Source: an uncultured Bacteroidia bacterium (GTDB taxonomy: Bacteria; Bacteroidota; Bacteroidia; NS11-12g; UBA955). From it: DNA of 64,000 bases. Location: the NCBI GenBank assembly GCA_943788195.1, contig CALSPH010000001.1, positions 185,673-249,672 of the forward strand, read 5' to 3'. The position numbers were made by a program, and so were the translations under genes. Below, piece by piece: positions 28,416-39,476 of this stretch (position 1 is its first letter; each line of letters opens with the position of its first letter). The notes under the pieces are model-generated. The model did no database searches. It was not told where the DNA came from and saw only the letters and a program-made list of their open reading frames with translations.

Positions 28416-31400
28416 CCTCTCTTGCTATGAAATTGGCACCATTCACAGTTGTCAAAAGCCATCCGTTCATTGGTTTTACCGCATCCTACATCAAACTGAC
28501 GTGACTTAATACGACTAAAGGTATCCTTGATTAAGCTCTCCATCAATTCCAGCCCATCCATATCTGGAACAAGGTTTATATCATCAATAATATCGCCTGT
28601 ATCTCTATCCTTCTCTACACAACTTACCGCTGCACTTTCCATCTTCCAGGCATTGCGATTATCATAATTCACTAGAAAATGATAAAACATCAATTGACGC
28701 CAGTATTCTCCCCCATACTTTTTAGTGATATCCTCTCCTTCATAATTGAAGTCTGGTCCTTTCATTTTACTGATGGCGTTCTTTGGATTCCCCGTTTTAT
28801 AGTCTATAACATGTACTGAATTTCCATCAAAAACCAATTTATCCAAAAAACCCTTAATTCGAGTTGCTCCAATCACCGCTTCCAAGTTCTTCTCTGTAGA
28901 AAAAATCTTTTCCGACTGCCATTGTGCCTTTTTCCTTTCATAATAAGCCAATAGATAGGATTTGGTGTTTTGTAATCGTTTATCAAATGTTGCCTTATTG
29001 AAGTAGATGTACTGCTCATTCATTTTACGTTCAACACACGACATTAAAAGCATTGGCGAAGGCAACTGCTCCTCGTCTTTGTAATTTTTGAAATAGTAAT
29101 TCAAGGCGTCATGCACTGCGGTTCCGATGCAACCTGCCTCCGATTTTGTACTTGGTACACGCAACAAATTTTCATAGTAAAATGCAATGGGGCACTTCAA
29201 GTACCGGTTCATATGTGTGGCTGAAAGGGTATAGTTCGCAAGATGCGCATCTATAATGCTGGCATCGGGCAATTCAATTTTAATTTCTGGGTTTTGAATC
29301 AATCCCAAACTGCTATCCACCATCTGATTTTGCGGCACAGAAATAGTCTGCTTCTCCACAGTTCCAGAGTCCAAAAGCTCACTTACAAAACTAGATTCAC
29401 TTGTACTTTTGCCTTTATCATCATGCTCATAGTAAGTCAATGTTAAGCTTTCCTCCGCGCGGGTCATTGCTACGTATAGCAATCTGCGAGTTTCTTCCAC
29501 TTGAGCAATTTTCTCATCCACATTGCCAAAAAGTGGCCGCATAGATATGGTTCCACTGGATCTAGATCGATCCCAATTTTGTTTTGTATTGGCCAATACA
29601 TACACATGCTTAAACTCAAGCCCTTTTGCACTGTGAATAGAAACAAAGTTGACCCCTGCCTCTGTTTTGATATCATTGACTAATTTAATCCCATTACCTT
29701 GACGTAATATTTCCAACTCCTTAATACAATGATGTACGGTATAAGAAACTATTTTTTCATTGCGCTCCTTTACAAAATTAAACAGCGTACTAATTGCATT
29801 AATATTCAGATGGTTCTTCCCCGGTTTGCCAAATTGTTGGATGGCATCGGTTTCATTCAAAATCTTGCTTAGTAAGCTTAATGGACTGTGGTCGGATGCA
29901 AACTTAATCCAAGACTCAATCTTTTGCATTGCTTGTCGCAATGGGGCCGCATCAAACAGGGTCGGCTCCTCCACTTGCAGGGCCTTTCGCCAAAATTTAT
30001 GCTTTCCTTTCTTTTTGCCCATTTCAAAAGCTTTTTCCGCCAATGTCAAACTGCTCATGTTAAAACAAGGCGCGTGCAACAACTTGAATAATTCTGGTTC
30101 TCCACTAAAAGGTTGATCCAATTCAGCAGCAACATACTTTAATGCGCGTATGAGAAATGCAATCAACTCGATATCAAACAAATTATCGGACCGATGCAAG
30201 TTTACTTCAATTCCTTTTGCTTGCAATAAACGTTGTGTTTTATCTGAAAACCGATGATTATTATATAACACCGCTATTTCATTGGCAGCTACTCCAGATT
30301 GGATTTGCTTCTCTATTTCTGAAGTCACCCAAGCCGATTCTTGAAGGGGGTTCTGACAGGTTGCAATAATAGGTAAGTGATTACTCACTTTTTTAGCAAT
30401 AAGCACCTTATTTAAATGTGGTCTTTCATGAATCAAACGCTTTACATTGTTCTGAATTAAGGCTTCTGAAGCGGCTAAAATCTCTGGACTTGAACGATAA
30501 TTTAGGCTCAACACAAACTCATTCAACCCTTTGCTAAAGGACTTGCCAAATTTTAACATATTCGCCACGTTTGCACCTTGAAATGCATAAATACTTTGAT
30601 CATCATCTCCCACACTAAAAATATTGGGACTGTCCCAATGGTTCATCAGCAACTCGATTAATTTGAATTGCGCTCCATTGGTATCTTGAAACTCATCGGT
30701 AAGCATATATTGAAACTGTTCTTGATAATCCAAAAGCAGATCAGGGTGCTTATCAAATGCCTCTAGAACCCACAAAATCATGTCATCAAAGTCATAACGC
30801 TGCATCTCTTGCATTTTTTGCGTATAAGCAGAAAACAAGAGCGCAGATTCTTTAATTTTTTCCAGCTTCTTTTTGGCCTTGTTGTAGTCGTTAACTTTTA
30901 AGTCTCCCTTTTCCCATTTTCCTTTACGGTTCGTGGTATAGCGCAGGGATTCATCATTCTCCAAATCTTTAATGAGTGCATCACAGTTTTTAATCAATTG
31001 ATCGCTGGAAAGATTCTCCTTTTTAAATGTGCCAAATGCAGCCTTTAAAGCATATTTAAAAGAATATGCATCATAAGGGTTATACAGTGCAGCCTCGGGC
31101 TTAATCATTTCGCAAATCGTTCGAATCAACTGCTCACTCTCTATATCATCAATTGGAGATAAACTATTGGTGCCAAAAAAAGCTTGATTGTCTTGAATGA
31201 TTTGATTGCACAATGAATGAAAGGTATGAATTTGAACCTGATGAGCGGTAGGACCGATAAACTTAAGTAATCGATCCCGCATCGCAATTGCGCCTGCATC
31301 AGTAAACGTTAAGCATAAAATATTCCAGGGATCCGTATCTGTGGTAGCTAAAATATTAGCAATTCGTGAAGCTAAGATTTGCGTTTTCCCGGTTCCTGGT

Positions 31401-31498
31401 CCTGCAATTACTTGGACAGGTCCTTCGATGGTTTGAGCAGCATTTTTTTGCTGTTCATTTAGTCCGTTTAGAATCTCGTTGAGTGTTTGACTTGGCAT
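28412..31498 (-). CDS. UvrD/PcrA-like ATP-dependent helicase with C-terminal PD-(D/E)XK nuclease domain
   Basis: QVIAGPGTGKTQILASRIANIL...DEFQDTNGAQ...GDDDQSIYAFQGA; C-terminal VHVIDYKTGNPK. Confidence 0.9.
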   Translation of the reverse strand: MPSQTLNEILNGLNEQQKNAAQTIEGPVQVIAGPGTGKTQILASRIANILATTDTDPWNILCLTFTDAGAIAMRDRLLKFIGPTAHQVQIHTFHSLCNQIIQDNQAFFGTNSLSPIDDIESEQLIRTICEMIKPEAALYNPYDAYSFKYALKAAFGTFKKENLSSDQLIKNCDALIKDLENDESLRYTTNRKGKWEKGDLKVNDYNKAKKKLEKIKESALLFSAYTQKMQEMQRYDFDDMILWVLEAFDKHPDLLLDYQEQFQYMLTDEFQDTNGAQFKLIELLMNHWDSPNIFSVGDDDQSIYAFQGANVANMLKFGKSFSKGLNEFVLSLNYRSSPEILAASEALIQNNVKRLIHERPHLNKVLIAKKVSNHLPIIATCQNPLQESAWVTSEIEKQIQSGVAANEIAVLYNNHRFSDKTQRLLQAKGIEVNLHRSDNLFDIELIAFLIRALKYVAAELDQPFSGEPELFKLLHAPCFNMSSLTLAEKAFEMGKKKGKHKFWRKALQVEEPTLFDAAPLRQAMQKIESWIKFASDHSPLSLLSKILNETDAIQQFGKPGKNHLNINAISTLFNFVKERNEKIVSYTVHHCIKELEILRQGNGIKLVNDIKTEAGVNFVSIHSAKGLEFKHVYVLANTKQNWDRSRSSGTISMRPLFGNVDEKIAQVEETRRLLYVAMTRAEESLTLTYYEHDDKGKSTSESSFVSELLDSGTVEKQTISVPQNQMVDSSLGLIQNPEIKIELPDASIIDAHLANYTLSATHMNRYLKCPIAFYYENLLRVPSTKSEAGCIGTAVHDALNYYFKNYKDEEQLPSPMLLMSCVERKMNEQYIYFNKATFDKRLQNTKSYLLAYYERKKAQWQSEKIFSTEKNLEAVIGATRIKGFLDKLVFDGNSVHVIDYKTGNPKNAISKMKGPDFNYEGEDITKKYGGEYWRQLMFYHFLVNYDNRNAWKMESAAVSCVEKDRDTGDIIDDINLVPDMDGLELMESLIKDTFSRIKSRQFDVGCGKTNERMAFDNCEWCQFHSKRG

Positions 31499-31506
31499 AA
31501 ACGTAC

Positions 31507-32196
31507 TTATTGTTTTACTGCAAATTTCATTGCTTTTGAGGCTAGTTTATTATCCCAATTCTTATAATTTGCTTTCACTGAGTCTTCTTGACTATAAGCA
31601 TTCGTTATATAGAGATTAATGGACTGATTTACTACATTCTCAAAATGAAACTCTTCTACTTGCTGGGTGCTGTAATATTGATTATACAGTGTATTGGTTT
31701 GCAACCAAATATTACGTGCTCTACTGCCTGTATATTTCGTATTGACATCGCGCAGGACGATTTTCCGTAATGAATCCCGATTGGGTTCTAAATAACGCTG
31801 AACCAGTAGTTTATTTCGCAACAGGTTTTGGGGAACAACATGTTCTGACACGCGCATAAAATCTGCAGAAGGGATATGTAAATCCACCAGACTCTCCGTT
31901 AACAAATCGCGTACTTGATTGTCAAATGCACGCACCAGACCCTGCTTACCTAATGAATTCAATAATTGAAACCGCTGTACAGCGGTTTGGTCATAAACAA
32001 TAGGAAAGCCTGCGCTATCTTGCACTTGGGCTGATGTAATCTTTGCAGCTGAATCACAAGTTAGCAAATATGCTTGGCTTGCCGCCACGATGTAATCAGA
32101 CCGATCTGGAGCATAGGCTTGGGTTACTTTTTTCTCTTTGCACGACCCCAAGGCGCAAATGCCGATAATTCCTGTTAATATTAAACTCTTATTCAC
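31507..32196 (-). CDS. Hypothetical lipoprotein
   Basis: Lipobox-like ICALGSCKEK. Confidence 0.6.
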   Translation of the reverse strand: MNKSLILTGIIGICALGSCKEKKVTQAYAPDRSDYIVAASQAYLLTCDSAAKITSAQVQDSAGFPIVYDQTAVQRFQLLNSLGKQGLVRAFDNQVRDLLTESLVDLHIPSADFMRVSEHVVPQNLLRNKLLVQRYLEPNRDSLRKIVLRDVNTKYTGSRARNIWLQTNTLYNQYYSTQQVEEFHFENVVNQSINLYITNAYSQEDSVKANYKNWDNKLASKAMKFAVKQ

Positions 32197-34513
32197 TTAA
32201 ATATACTCTTTTAACTCGTTCTGATATGCGCGAAACAATTTCATATGGAATAGTTCCTAGCACTTTCGCCATTTCATCTACCGTATTATCGTTGCCAAAT
32301 AAAATGACCCGATCCCCTTGGTTGCAGTCCATATGGGTTACATCAATCATGCACATGTCCATGCAAATATTGCCAACCGTCTGACACTTTTTATTATTGA
32401 CGATAACCGACCATCTACCGTTGCCTAACCCGCGATCAAAACCATCTGCATACCCGATGGGTAATACGCCTATGGATCGCATTTTATCCGAAATGTCTCG
32501 GTTACCATAACCAACCCCTTGACCTGCAGGAACTTTCTTGATTTGAATAATTTGAGTCTCTAATCTTCCGATGGCTTGTACTTGATTTGAAATAAAACCA
32601 TACAATCCAATGCCTAAGCGCACCATGTCAAAATGAGCATTAGCGAACCGTTCCGTACCAATTGAATTGGCCAAATGTTTAATAACCGGATACCCCAGGC
32701 TTTTCTCTAGTTGATTTCCCAATTGTCCAAATGATTCAATCTGTTGTTCTGTAATTGAATCCAATTCCGGTTGGTCGGCACTACTTAAATGAGACATCAC
32801 ACCAACTACTTTATGTTTAGAATCCTGAAGTAATTGACAGATTTCGTTGATATCCTCGGGGTCAAAACCAAGGCGGTGCATCCCTGTATCAAATTCAATG
32901 TGCAACCGAACTGTTTCTGAATTGTATTGTATGATCTCTTTTAAATAGGATAAACTATACACAATAGGCTCAAGATTATATGCAACAATGGTCCCTAAAT
33001 CTTCAATATCGGTATACAATACCAAAATCGGCAAGTTCAAACCGGCCTTTCGCAATTGCACTCCTTCATCCACATGAGCTACACCTACATAATCGGGTAA
33101 AACGATTTTTAAGAATCGCGCAATTTGACCCGTTCCTGCCCCATAAGCATATGCCTTTAACATAACCAAGGTACGTACAGAAGAGTCCAAATGACCTTTT
33201 AATATTTTATAGTTTGTTTTGAGTAAATCAAGGTTGATCACCAGCTGAGTTGTGTTCTTCCTTTCCTGCAACCAATGGGAAACCTTTTCTAAATTGTAGC
33301 TGCGGAGCCCTTTAATTAGAACCGCCTTATCTTTAAAATCGATAGGACTTAAGTGTTGCATTAAGTCAAAAACATTGGTGTAATTGGAATGAGAAAATCC
33401 TGTGCCAACCGTATAAATACGTTCTGCACCATTCTCACGTAACATATTTAACACCCCATCTCCACCACGACTATGCTCAAAAGCTGTGACTATTGCCACC
33501 CATTTCCGGTCACCTCTATTTTGTTTGGTAAAATTAATCGCAGCTTCCAGTGCCTGTGCATCACTGGTATATGAATCATTAATAAGTATAGAATTATACT
33601 GCCCTTCCAGCAAAGACAAACGGTTGGATGGTAGGCTCCATTTAGATAAACTATCTTCAATACCCGTAATACCAAGTTCCTGAGCAACATAAATAGCCAA
33701 GCTCAAATTATTCAAACTTACTTCATCCGATTGTTTCAATGCATATGATTGATTGCCCAAAACCAAAAGGTCATTTTCCCATTTCCACGATACTTCAACC
33801 AAATTCTGGTTTAAATTAATATGATTTCTCAAATTGCTAACATATTTATTATTAGCACTTACAATCACTTTATCTGAAGTATAAAATAACTGTGATTTTT
33901 CTTCTATTTTTTCTTCAATATTTTTAAACCCGACATCATGCGCATCGCCTAAATGCGTGCAAATACTAATTTCTGGCTGAATCATACTGGCTAAACCATC
34001 CATTTCTCCAGGCTTTGAAACCCCGGCTTCAATAACTGCAATTTCTGTATCTTCCTTTAATTGAAGAAGAGATAGAGCCACCCCCAATTGAGAGTTAAAA
34101 CTACGCGGACTGCGAATGGTATTGAGTCCTGCATGAGTGCAAATTGCCCATAACGCATCTTTGCAAATGGTTTTACCATTACTCCCTGTGATTCCTATAA
34201 TCTTGGCGTTACTATTAGCACGGTAAGCTGCAGCCAGCATTTGCAAGGCCTTTAAACCGTCACTCATTGCAATGAAATGTGCTTTTTCCGTAATATAACT
34301 GGAATCTGAAATAATAAAATGCTGAACGCCCTGAGCAATTAATTCTTCAATATAAAGATGCCCATCGTTTGTATCCGTCTTAATCGCAGTAAATAAGGTA
34401 GCTTTTGGATTTTCTATATACATACGGCTGTCATATGCAAAATGTGTAATCACCTGATCTGATGACGAACCATTTACCCCCAAGAGTTGCGCTATTTTAT
34501 TAAATGGATACAC
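32189..34513 (-). CDS. Bifunctional UDP-N-acetylmuramoyl-tripeptide:D-Ala-D-Ala ligase / alanine racemase
   Basis: N-terminal MurF (IIGITGSNGKTICKDALWAI) fused to alanine racemase (VINLDLLKTNYKILKGHL...LKAYAYGAG). Confidence 0.93.
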   Translation of the reverse strand: MYPFNKIAQLLGVNGSSSDQVITHFAYDSRMYIENPKATLFTAIKTDTNDGHLYIEELIAQGVQHFIISDSSYITEKAHFIAMSDGLKALQMLAAAYRANSNAKIIGITGSNGKTICKDALWAICTHAGLNTIRSPRSFNSQLGVALSLLQLKEDTEIAVIEAGVSKPGEMDGLASMIQPEISICTHLGDAHDVGFKNIEEKIEEKSQLFYTSDKVIVSANNKYVSNLRNHINLNQNLVEVSWKWENDLLVLGNQSYALKQSDEVSLNNLSLAIYVAQELGITGIEDSLSKWSLPSNRLSLLEGQYNSILINDSYTSDAQALEAAINFTKQNRGDRKWVAIVTAFEHSRGGDGVLNMLRENGAERIYTVGTGFSHSNYTNVFDLMQHLSPIDFKDKAVLIKGLRSYNLEKVSHWLQERKNTTQLVINLDLLKTNYKILKGHLDSSVRTLVMLKAYAYGAGTGQIARFLKIVLPDYVGVAHVDEGVQLRKAGLNLPILVLYTDIEDLGTIVAYNLEPIVYSLSYLKEIIQYNSETVRLHIEFDTGMHRLGFDPEDINEICQLLQDSKHKVVGVMSHLSSADQPELDSITEQQIESFGQLGNQLEKSLGYPVIKHLANSIGTERFANAHFDMVRLGIGLYGFISNQVQAIGRLETQIIQIKKVPAGQGVGYGNRDISDKMRSIGVLPIGYADGFDRGLGNGRWSVIVNNKKCQTVGNICMDMCMIDVTHMDCNQGDRVILFGNDNTVDEMAKVLGTIPYEIVSRISERVKRVYLSE

Positions 34514-34586
34514 TACTTTTTCAGTCCGTAAATTTAGGCATAAATAAAAACATTAAAATGAATTAAGTATCTTTGGCTAGCAACCT

Positions 34587-34910
34587 ATGAATAACCAAGA
34601 GGTAAAGGATAAAATTCAAGAAGAAATTGAGAAAACGGAGCAAAACTTAGTGGATTATAAAGCTATGGCGCAACCTATTTCTCCTGATGATGCCATTGGC
34701 AGAATTTCTAGGATGGACGCCATCAATAACAAAAGTATTACCGACAATGCGATACGGAATTCTACCATAAAGCTAAGCAAACTCAAGATAGCCCTGGAAA
34801 AAGTGGATCATGCTGATTTTGGTCTGTGTTATCGCTGCAAAGAATCCATCCCCATCAAACGGATATTGATTAAACCTGAGAGCCCCTTTTGCGTGAAATG
34901 TGCGCGGTAG
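34587..34910 (+). CDS. TraR/DksA family zinc-finger protein
   Basis: ALEKVDHADFGLCYRCKESIPIKRILIKPESPFCVKCA. Confidence 0.9.
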   Translation: MNNQEVKDKIQEEIEKTEQNLVDYKAMAQPISPDDAIGRISRMDAINNKSITDNAIRNSTIKLSKLKIALEKVDHADFGLCYRCKESIPIKRILIKPESPFCVKCAR

Positions 34911-35070
34911 TGTTTAGTATTGAGCGTTTAGTTTTACCTATATTATTCTAAATTTGAAATCGCGTAAAGAAGATTAATCAATAACCGAATTGGAAAAATA
35001 ATCCCATGAATACCTTGCTTCACAATTCATTTCTAATAATTATTTCATTAGTCCATACATTTGTACTGAT

Positions 35071-36558
35071 TTGAAACTAACCAATTCGTATCTATTCAAT
35101 GAATTAAAGCTAAAAGGCTCATTGATTCCTATAGGTGTTGTTTGCCTTCTCGCTTACATTGCCAAGCTTGCCTATGGCTCAGTGATAGGAGGCGCCACAG
35201 ATGATTTCATACTTATTTCTGAAGGGTTAAATTTTGACTACTCATTTTATGTCTCCCAAGGCAGATGGGCCGTAGCATTTATTTCAACGCTTTTGGCACC
35301 CCTAGAATTAGACTACATTGGTGGTAAGAATCTGTTTGGAATTATTTATGCAATCCAAATCGCATTCTCCATGCTCATCCTGATTCGCTTTTTGAATAGT
35401 AGAACAGGTAAATATTTTGAAATAATCCTATTGGGGATTGCAACACTTCATCCCTATTTAGGTGAGATTTTCACCTATCGCCATGCAACCATGATTAACT
35501 CCCTTAGTTTTTCATATCCTGCAATGGCAGTGGGGTATATTTTACTCTATAATAAACGCTATCGACTTTTGGGAATCCCACTGATTATTTGGGCCCTATC
35601 TGGATATCAAGTTGTTTTCAGCATGATCATGGTGTTTATCCCTATTCAAATCTTGAGTAATTTGCTTAAGGGAAGGGATATTACCGATATTCTAAAGAAA
35701 ATGGCTATACCACTAGGCCTACTTGTGGGAACGCTATTACTCTATGTCCTGACGAATCGTTTCATTCTTAACATTATGGACATCCCAGCCAGTCCAAGAT
35801 CGGCCTTTTTAGGCTTAGGCGATTTAAATGTACGTTTCACACAGATTTTAACCTTGGCTCAACGCACTTTTATCAGCAATGAGGCCATTGCCCTTTCTGT
35901 TCCCAAATGGATTCTTCTCGCACTTTTGCTCTCCCTTTTAGTAACCATCTTGGCAAAGAAAAACCCATCCAAGAAATATAATATGGCTAAGATATTATGC
36001 ATCCCTTTACTACTCATTAGTGCCATTGGCATCATTGGACCGGCCATGCTCTTAGATGTATGGTGGTCTACTCCCAGAGTATTATCCAATATCGGGTTCT
36101 TTTGGGCTTTGGTTTTGTTATTATTCATATATGAAATTGGGGAAAAGAAAGCACTGCTAATACCGCTGGGACTGGTTTTACTTAGCTTTATCTACAGTAA
36201 CAATCGCATTTTAGCAGATCAGCAGCGCATGAATTTTCTTGATTTCCATAAGTCCAATCGCATTGTAGTGCAACTTGAGCAAATCGATGGTTTTCAAGAA
36301 AAACGAATCTTATTTTTTCGCGAAAATGAAATAATACATTCCCATGGCCCATCTACCAAGTATATGGATTTGAACATCAGTGCCCTTTACCCAGGATGGA
36401 GTAGACTATCTATGTTAGAATATGTTTCTGGATATCGTTTCACACCCGCGACAACTCAAGATGAAATTACAATTAAAGAAAAGCATAAAACCCTGCCTTC
36501 TTTTCCATCTAAAGGGTCCATTTTCTGTGAAGGGGAAATTATCGTCATCCAACTTTAA
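35071..36558 (+). CDS. Polytopic membrane protein, possible glucosyltransferase (GtrII-like)
   Basis: YSFYVSQGRWAVAFISTLLAPLELDYIGGKNLFGIIYAIQIAFSM; ~10 TM segments. Confidence 0.55.
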   Translation: MKLTNSYLFNELKLKGSLIPIGVVCLLAYIAKLAYGSVIGGATDDFILISEGLNFDYSFYVSQGRWAVAFISTLLAPLELDYIGGKNLFGIIYAIQIAFSMLILIRFLNSRTGKYFEIILLGIATLHPYLGEIFTYRHATMINSLSFSYPAMAVGYILLYNKRYRLLGIPLIIWALSGYQVVFSMIMVFIPIQILSNLLKGRDITDILKKMAIPLGLLVGTLLLYVLTNRFILNIMDIPASPRSAFLGLGDLNVRFTQILTLAQRTFISNEAIALSVPKWILLALLLSLLVTILAKKNPSKKYNMAKILCIPLLLISAIGIIGPAMLLDVWWSTPRVLSNIGFFWALVLLLFIYEIGEKKALLIPLGLVLLSFIYSNNRILADQQRMNFLDFHKSNRIVVQLEQIDGFQEKRILFFRENEIIHSHGPSTKYMDLNISALYPGWSRLSMLEYVSGYRFTPATTQDEITIKEKHKTLPSFPSKGSIFCEGEIIVIQL

Positions 36559-36583
36559 TGGTTCTTTAAATAATGAATGCCAA

Positions 36584-37144
36584 ATGTCTTTACTCCTAAC
36601 GAACGAAGAATCTGAACATCTCCTTTTTAGATTAGTACAAAAGTCGGATTTTGATGCTTGGCTGCCTATGTTTGAGGGCCCAGGGGTGGCTGGATTCTTT
36701 GGGTTAGATCCTTCAAAATCAAATAACGAGCTTTGTCAAGAATTCTTTACTCGAGTGTTTTATCGATATGAAAATGATTTAGGAGGAATGAATGCTCTGA
36801 TTGACAAGAAAACAGGGAAACTAGTGGGTCAATGCGGCTTGCTTATTCAAACCATTGACAAAAAAAAGTACTTGGAAATTGGGTACGGGATTTTACCCGA
36901 ATATTGGGGCATGGGCTATGCGACCGAAGCCGCTAAAAAATGCCGCGATTATGCATTTCTGAACCAATTAGGTGATGAAATCATTTCCATTATAAATACC
37001 GACAATTATGGTTCCATGGCAGTAGCTAAGAAAAATGGGATGCATATAGAACGCCATATTCCTGATTACAAAGGCACTCCAATAAATCTATGGCAAATTG
37101 ACAAAGCACATTGGGAATCGATTTTTGAAAAAAAATCATGTTAA
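36584..37144 (+). CDS. GNAT family N-acetyltransferase
   Basis: Start at ATG 36584 (MSLLLTNEESEHLLFRLVQKSDFDAWLPMF); YLEIGYGILPEYWGMGYATEAAKKC. Confidence 0.88.
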   Translation: MSLLLTNEESEHLLFRLVQKSDFDAWLPMFEGPGVAGFFGLDPSKSNNELCQEFFTRVFYRYENDLGGMNALIDKKTGKLVGQCGLLIQTIDKKKYLEIGYGILPEYWGMGYATEAAKKCRDYAFLNQLGDEIISIINTDNYGSMAVAKKNGMHIERHIPDYKGTPINLWQIDKAHWESIFEKKSC

Positions 37145-37632
37145 AAAGAAGACCTATCCGCATTGGAATCGCTATTATTATTCTTGGTGCTTTATTTAAA
37201 ATAATGCACTGGCCTGGTGCAAACTTAATTTTCATGATTGGATGTATTACTACCATTCTGATTCAGTTGGTTTCATTTATCCTAACCAAGCCAAAAAAAC
37301 CAAGAGATTATATCATTTCAACTTTCATCGTATCTTTTGTAACCTATTATATGCTAAAAGTGTTGCATTGGCCTTGGTCCATCATACCGCTTTCTATTGC
37401 CGCTGTGGCTATGATTACAGCCCTAGTATATCAATTGGTATTCACCGAAACAGATGTACTTCAAACAAAAGTTGCAAGTAAAAATACCCGTTTAATATAC
37501 CTTATTGCCACTGCACTAATTATCATTGGTGCACTGTTAAAAATATTGCACTGGCCAATGGCCGATGCATCTTTGATCGCAGGATTAGGCCTTTTTGCAT
37601 TTTACCTGTTAACGGATTTATTTAGGCGATAA
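37138..37632 (+). CDS. GldL-like small membrane protein with three L/M-K-(I/V)-(M/L)-H-W-P repeats
   Basis: GALFKIMHWPGA, MLKVLHWPWS, GALLKILHWPMA within 164 aa. Confidence 0.6.
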   Translation: MLKRRPIRIGIAIIILGALFKIMHWPGANLIFMIGCITTILIQLVSFILTKPKKPRDYIISTFIVSFVTYYMLKVLHWPWSIIPLSIAAVAMITALVYQLVFTETDVLQTKVASKNTRLIYLIATALIIIGALLKILHWPMADASLIAGLGLFAFYLLTDLFRR

Positions 37633-37662
37633 AAAAATCCCAAACATACATGCTTGGGATTT
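37631..37662 (-). terminator. Rho-independent terminator of the DoxX-family gene
   Basis: AAATCCCAA/TTGGGATTT stem followed on minus strand by a T-run. Confidence 0.75.
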
Positions 37663-37682
37663 CCATTTGGTTGTAAATTGCT

Positions 37683-38057
37683 TTAAGCGCTCAATAGACT
37701 TAAAAATCGATCTTTGTGGGCATACACTAACACTAATCCTAAAATCAGGCCGAATAATGCTCCGCCAATAGTTCCCATATCATGAAAAAAGTGAAACAAC
37801 ACTGCATTAAATAAAATTGCCACAAGAATAGTTAAAGCCAAAGGAACATACTTTCCAATGAGGAGAGCTAACCCACCAAGCGCTTCTAATATTCCAATTA
37901 TGGTCATAAAACCTGAATCCACATAAATACCCATTAATGCTTTCGCATCACCCACCATTTCGAAAGGAGGCATAAAAGGAAAGAGTTTGTTTACTCCAAA
38001 AATAAGCATGAATACTCCTAAAAGTATTCGTACTACCATTGTAACTTTTTGATTCAT
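37683..38057 (-). CDS. DoxX family membrane protein
   Basis: RILLGVFMLIFGVNKLFPF...IGILEALGGLALLIGKYVPLALTILVAILFNAVLFH. Confidence 0.8.
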   Translation of the reverse strand: MNQKVTMVVRILLGVFMLIFGVNKLFPFMPPFEMVGDAKALMGIYVDSGFMTIIGILEALGGLALLIGKYVPLALTILVAILFNAVLFHFFHDMGTIGGALFGLILGLVLVYAHKDRFLSLLSA

Positions 38058-38109
38058 ATCTATCTAAATTTAGTTGTTCCTAACGGATAAAAATCATTCA
38101 AAGAGTGAA

Positions 38110-39411
38110 TTATAAATGAGTTTTGCACAATTCGAAGCTTAGCATATTATTAGATGATTTGGTGATTTTGAATTGTTCTGAAATTCGGTGAGGTAAAACA
38201 GCCAATATCACCCCATGATAATCGGTCAATACCCACTCTTTTTCTTTCTCAATTGAGGATATTCCAATATCATTATAAAAATCGCTTAACAGCTTGTTGC
38301 CACTCATTCCCAAAGGCTGAAAACGGTCCCCTTGAATTGGATGCCTCAATTTTAAAGGGAAAGACAATCCGTCAGCAGAAATGTGCTGAAAATTATTCTT
38401 CATGGAGCCTTCATCAACCGTTTTGCACTGAACATTCAACACACAGTTTGGGCCCAAAACAATCTGACTATTAACGGGTTGTTCGAGATAAATCTCCTCA
38501 ATAATGGGCGCGTTTTGCCTAATTATTGAAATTTTATTCTGAATTATAGAGATAGCATAACCATCTATCAAGACTCCAAAACCATTCTTTGTTTCACTAC
38601 AGGCGGTTGCAATCTGTCTGCATTCCTCTGCACTTATATTTTCAAATAGATGAAACCAAAATGCCGCCTTACTTAAAATAACTTGATCACAATCATGGCT
38701 AAATTGCCCGGATTGAAGCTGCTTGATATAAATCTGCATAAAGGTTTGTATCAAATCGTAATCCGCCTGCAGCAGTTCCGTAGAACGACCAATTCTTTTT
38801 TGAATATTTGGAAGATCCTCTTCCATGGCCGGTAAGATTAGGTTCCGTATTTTATTACGTGAATATTTTAACCCTTGGTTACTTTCATCTGTTCGATAGC
38901 GGTACTTATGCCTTTCCAAGTATTCTAGAATTTGCGCTTTGCTCCATCCCAAAAGGGGCCGAATGATATTCCCCTTAACTTGAGAGAAACTTTGCAAACC
39001 ACGTAATCCTGTACCTCGTATAAAACGGAATAACGCATTTTCGGTAAGATCCCCTGCATGATGGGCTGTTAATAGAAAATCTAATGCACGTTCATTCATT
39101 AGGCTTTCAAAAAAATCATATCGAATTTTCCGTGCTTCGGCTTGAATGCTACGTTGGTTGCTGGATGAGAGATTCGCTTTATGCGTATGGCAATGAATTC
39201 CATTTTCTTGACATAATTTGAGTACAAATTGCTCGTCTGCATCACTTTCTTCTGCCCTCAATTGATAATTGACGTGCGCTACTGCAAATGAATAACCACT
39301 ATTTAGCAGCAAATGGAATAAGCAGACCGAATCAGGCCCCCCGCTGCAGGCCAAAAGCAGTTGGTCTTTTCGACCAAACAAGCCTGTTCCAATGTCTAAA
39401 TCATAATCCAT
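38110..39411 (-). CDS. tilS: tRNA(Ile)-lysidine synthetase
   Basis: LLLACSGGPDSVCLFHLL...VAHVNYQLRAEESDADEQFV...TAHHAGDLTENALFRFIRGTGLRGL. Confidence 0.93.
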   Translation of the reverse strand: MDYDLDIGTGLFGRKDQLLLACSGGPDSVCLFHLLLNSGYSFAVAHVNYQLRAEESDADEQFVLKLCQENGIHCHTHKANLSSSNQRSIQAEARKIRYDFFESLMNERALDFLLTAHHAGDLTENALFRFIRGTGLRGLQSFSQVKGNIIRPLLGWSKAQILEYLERHKYRYRTDESNQGLKYSRNKIRNLILPAMEEDLPNIQKRIGRSTELLQADYDLIQTFMQIYIKQLQSGQFSHDCDQVILSKAAFWFHLFENISAEECRQIATACSETKNGFGVLIDGYAISIIQNKISIIRQNAPIIEEIYLEQPVNSQIVLGPNCVLNVQCKTVDEGSMKNNFQHISADGLSFPLKLRHPIQGDRFQPLGMSGNKLLSDFYNDIGISSIEKEKEWVLTDYHGVILAVLPHRISEQFKITKSSNNMLSFELCKTHL

Positions 39412-39476
39412 CTCTAATATATTCTTGCAAAATAAGTCGCTCCCTTAAAATTTGCACTAATTTTGCAATGAAATAA

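Noticed and set aside
32189-34513. MurF-alanine racemase fusion as novel
   Set aside because: This fusion is an established arrangement in Bacteroidota.
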